From Bacillota bacterium (GTDB lineage Bacteria > Bacillota > Clostridia > Lachnospirales > Lachnospiraceae): 64,000 nt of DNA. The notes beneath the pieces are model-generated. The model worked only from the letters and a program-made list of their open reading frames with translations. It was not told the origin of the DNA and made no database searches. The stretch's first letter is position 1, and each line of letters opens with the position of its first letter. The stretch is taken from contig JAEYSV010000016.1 of the NCBI GenBank assembly GCA_023434365.1, forward strand, positions 248,001 through 312,000, written 5' to 3'. Of the stretch, positions 63,155 through 64,000 are shown piece after piece. A program made the translations under genes and the position numbers.

Positions 63155-63314
63155 AAACTGTCCAATAAAAATTTATTTTTTGTATTATAAACTAGATTTA
63201 ATTTTAGATTTCCCTCTTTCTACATATCTCCTTTCCACTTTTTCAACGTGTAATAACACTATTATATTCCATTTTTCTTAAATAAAAAACCCATAAATCA
63301 ATTTTTGGAAAAAG

Positions 63315-63363
63315 AAAAAAGCCCTAACCCAACGGACTCTCTGTTCCGTCAAACTAAGACTTT
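63315..63363 (-). terminator. Terminator of the tRNA-Lys gene
   Basis: On the minus strand a stem built on ACGGA/TCCGT, with flanking AGTCTTAG/TTAGGGCT pairing, is followed by TTTTTTC. Confidence 0.75.
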
Positions 63364-63369
63364 TAAAAA

Positions 63370-63442
63370 TACGCCAACAGGGACTCGAACCCTGGACACC
63401 CTGATTAAGAGTCAGGTGCTCTACCAACTGAGCTATTAGCGC
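63370..63442 (-). tRNA. tRNA-Lys (anticodon CTT)
   Basis: 73-nt cloverleaf. Acceptor GCGCTAA/TTGGCGT (two G-U pairs), D-arm AGCTCAGTTGGTAGAGC, anticodon stem CCTGA/TCAGG with loop CTCTTAA (anticodon CTT), T-arm with GGTTCGAGTCC. The 3' CCA is not encoded; the bases after the discriminator A are TTT. Confidence 0.95.
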
Positions 63443-63463
63443 ATATTCAACAACGCAAGAGTT

Positions 63464-63492
63464 ATTATAAATGATATATTTTTAAATTGCAA
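63464..63492 (-). promoter_or_regulatory. Promoter of tRNA-Lys
   Basis: TTGCAA (63487-63492), 17-bp spacer, TATAAT (63464-63469), about 20 bp before the tRNA. Confidence 0.75.
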
Positions 63493-63575
63493 CCCCTTTT
63501 TCTTGTTTTTTATGCCTATTGTGTATGGAAAAAGTAGGATAATGTAAAGAATAATAAAAATGAGAGAAGATTACG

Positions 63576-63607
63576 TTGATTATACCTTTAGATATAAGTA
63601 TAATCAA
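63576..63607 (+). promoter_or_regulatory. Promoter with dyad over -35 and -10
   Basis: TTGATT (63576-63581), 17-bp spacer, TATAAT (63599-63604). The boxes lie inside a 10-bp inverted repeat TTGATTATAC/GTATAATCAA (63576-63585 and 63598-63607), so a dimeric regulator could bind across the promoter. Confidence 0.6.
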
Positions 63608-63636
63608 AGTAATAAAATAGGGTAAAGAGGTATTCT

Positions 63637-64000
63637 ATGATGAATAATAAGACACATAAAAATGAAACAAGCGAGAGTAGTCAGGTAAGTGTTAAGGAAA
63701 GCCTATCGGACAAATTAGATAAAATAATTGACGGAACGATTGACGATGCCTTAAATGGTGTAGACCCACCAATAATAGCAAGAACAATAGATACTAACTC
63801 CTCTTCAAAAACAGAAAAAGGTAACCAAGAATCAAATCCCTTTTTATTTCACTCTAATTCTCGATACTTTACAATCTGTATCTATGGTTTATTTTTTGTA
63901 GCTCTTGCAACACTGATTATTATGTTAATTATAAACTGGCAAAATACTAGTGATTTAATCAGCTCCTTTTTTAGTGCTATTACTCCTTTTATAATAGCAT
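63637..64000 (+). CDS. AI-2E family permease, N-terminal part
   Basis: Partial gene cut by the window end; 121 codons are visible. A polar cytoplasmic start of about 70 residues (rich in Ser, Asp, Lys) is followed by one membrane helix (FTICIYGLFFVALATLIIML) and the start of a second (SAITPFIIA). This matches the beginning of AI-2E/PerM family permeases of Clostridia, which often carry such a tail. AAGAGG lies 6 nt before the ATG; the second ATG (63640) is also possible. The rest of the protein is outside the window, so the call rests on little sequence. Confidence 0.65.
   Translation, partial: MMNNKTHKNETSESSQVSVKESLSDKLDKIIDGTIDDALNGVDPPIIARTIDTNSSSKTEKGNQESNPFLFHSNSRYFTICIYGLFFVALATLIIMLIINWQNTSDLISSFFSAITPFIIA

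Noticed and set aside
1..64000. Insertion sequences, prophage, integrase or attachment sites
   Set aside because: No transposase, integrase or phage structural gene and no target-site duplications were seen; small palindromic elements only.

Overview
The window looks like chromosome of a motile, spore-forming, Gram-positive anaerobe of the Clostridia, most likely Lachnospiraceae (Lachnoclostridium/Clostridium phytofermentans type). The reasons are AT-rich DNA with AGGAGG-type ribosome sites and many TTG/GTG starts, sporulation-linked genes (SPOCS/SipL type, Veg, BofA, YtvI-like, CotS-like), T-box leaders, a Tad pilus locus of the Firmicutes kind and a flagellin/FliS pair. No insertion sequence, prophage module or CRISPR array was seen. 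This is core chromosome with a few accessory surface loci.

Layout. 1-5.5 kb (minus strand): SPOCS protein (cut by the window edge), veg, a PrcB-type lipoprotein, a PEGA-domain protein, a CotS-like kinase fold and the CCA-adding enzyme. 5.6-6.5 kb (plus): THF riboswitch and folate ECF transporter S component. 6.5-11.8 kb (minus): prolyl-tRNA synthetase behind a proline T-box and a palindromic insert, YtvI-like permease, flavodoxin-SCP2 fusion, rhomboid protease. 11.9-23.1 kb (minus): a Tad/Flp pilus operon with two prepilin peptidases, TadZ-, TadA-, TadB- and TadC-like proteins, Flp pilin, DUF5702 protein, two TadE-like proteins and an FHA protein, read from a clear sigma-A promoter. 23.1-29.5 kb: bofA facing a DUF2508 gene, then fliS, flagellin and a 1182-residue FliK-like protein.

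29.7-34.0 kb: dtd; a PII-like gene with a cation/proton antiporter; a TrpB-like gene behind a tryptophan T-box; and a 42-residue small gene. 34.1-40.3 kb (minus): a surface-fibre locus of SipW-type signal peptidase, two TasA/camelysin-like proteins, an IPKTG-anchored repeat protein, a fibro-slime/Cna-B protein and a sortase. A further TasA-like gene at 43.6-44.3 kb shares an 11-bp-period direct repeat with the sipW upstream region. Between them lie NUDIX, GNAT and S1-domain genes. 44.6-48.4 kb (minus): a coiled-coil membrane protein, an RNase Z-like hydrolase and a small alarmone synthetase.

48.5-52.4 kb (plus): a BmrCD-like heterodimeric ABC exporter behind a leader holding two short ORFs and an intrinsic terminator, a probable antibiotic-responsive attenuator. 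52.4-57.6 kb (minus): unknown membrane protein, a histidine kinase/response regulator pair and transketolase. 57.7-63.2 kb (minus): a MoxR ATPase, DUF58, transglutaminase operon with a small membrane protein. The window ends with tRNA-Lys(CTT), which has no encoded CCA, and the start of an AI-2E family permease.

The candidates most worth following are the SipW/TasA/sortase/fibro-slime locus with its shared direct repeats, the double-ORF attenuator before the ABC exporter, the terminator-like hairpin over the ribosome site of the SPOCS gene, and the palindromic block between the proline T-box and proS.
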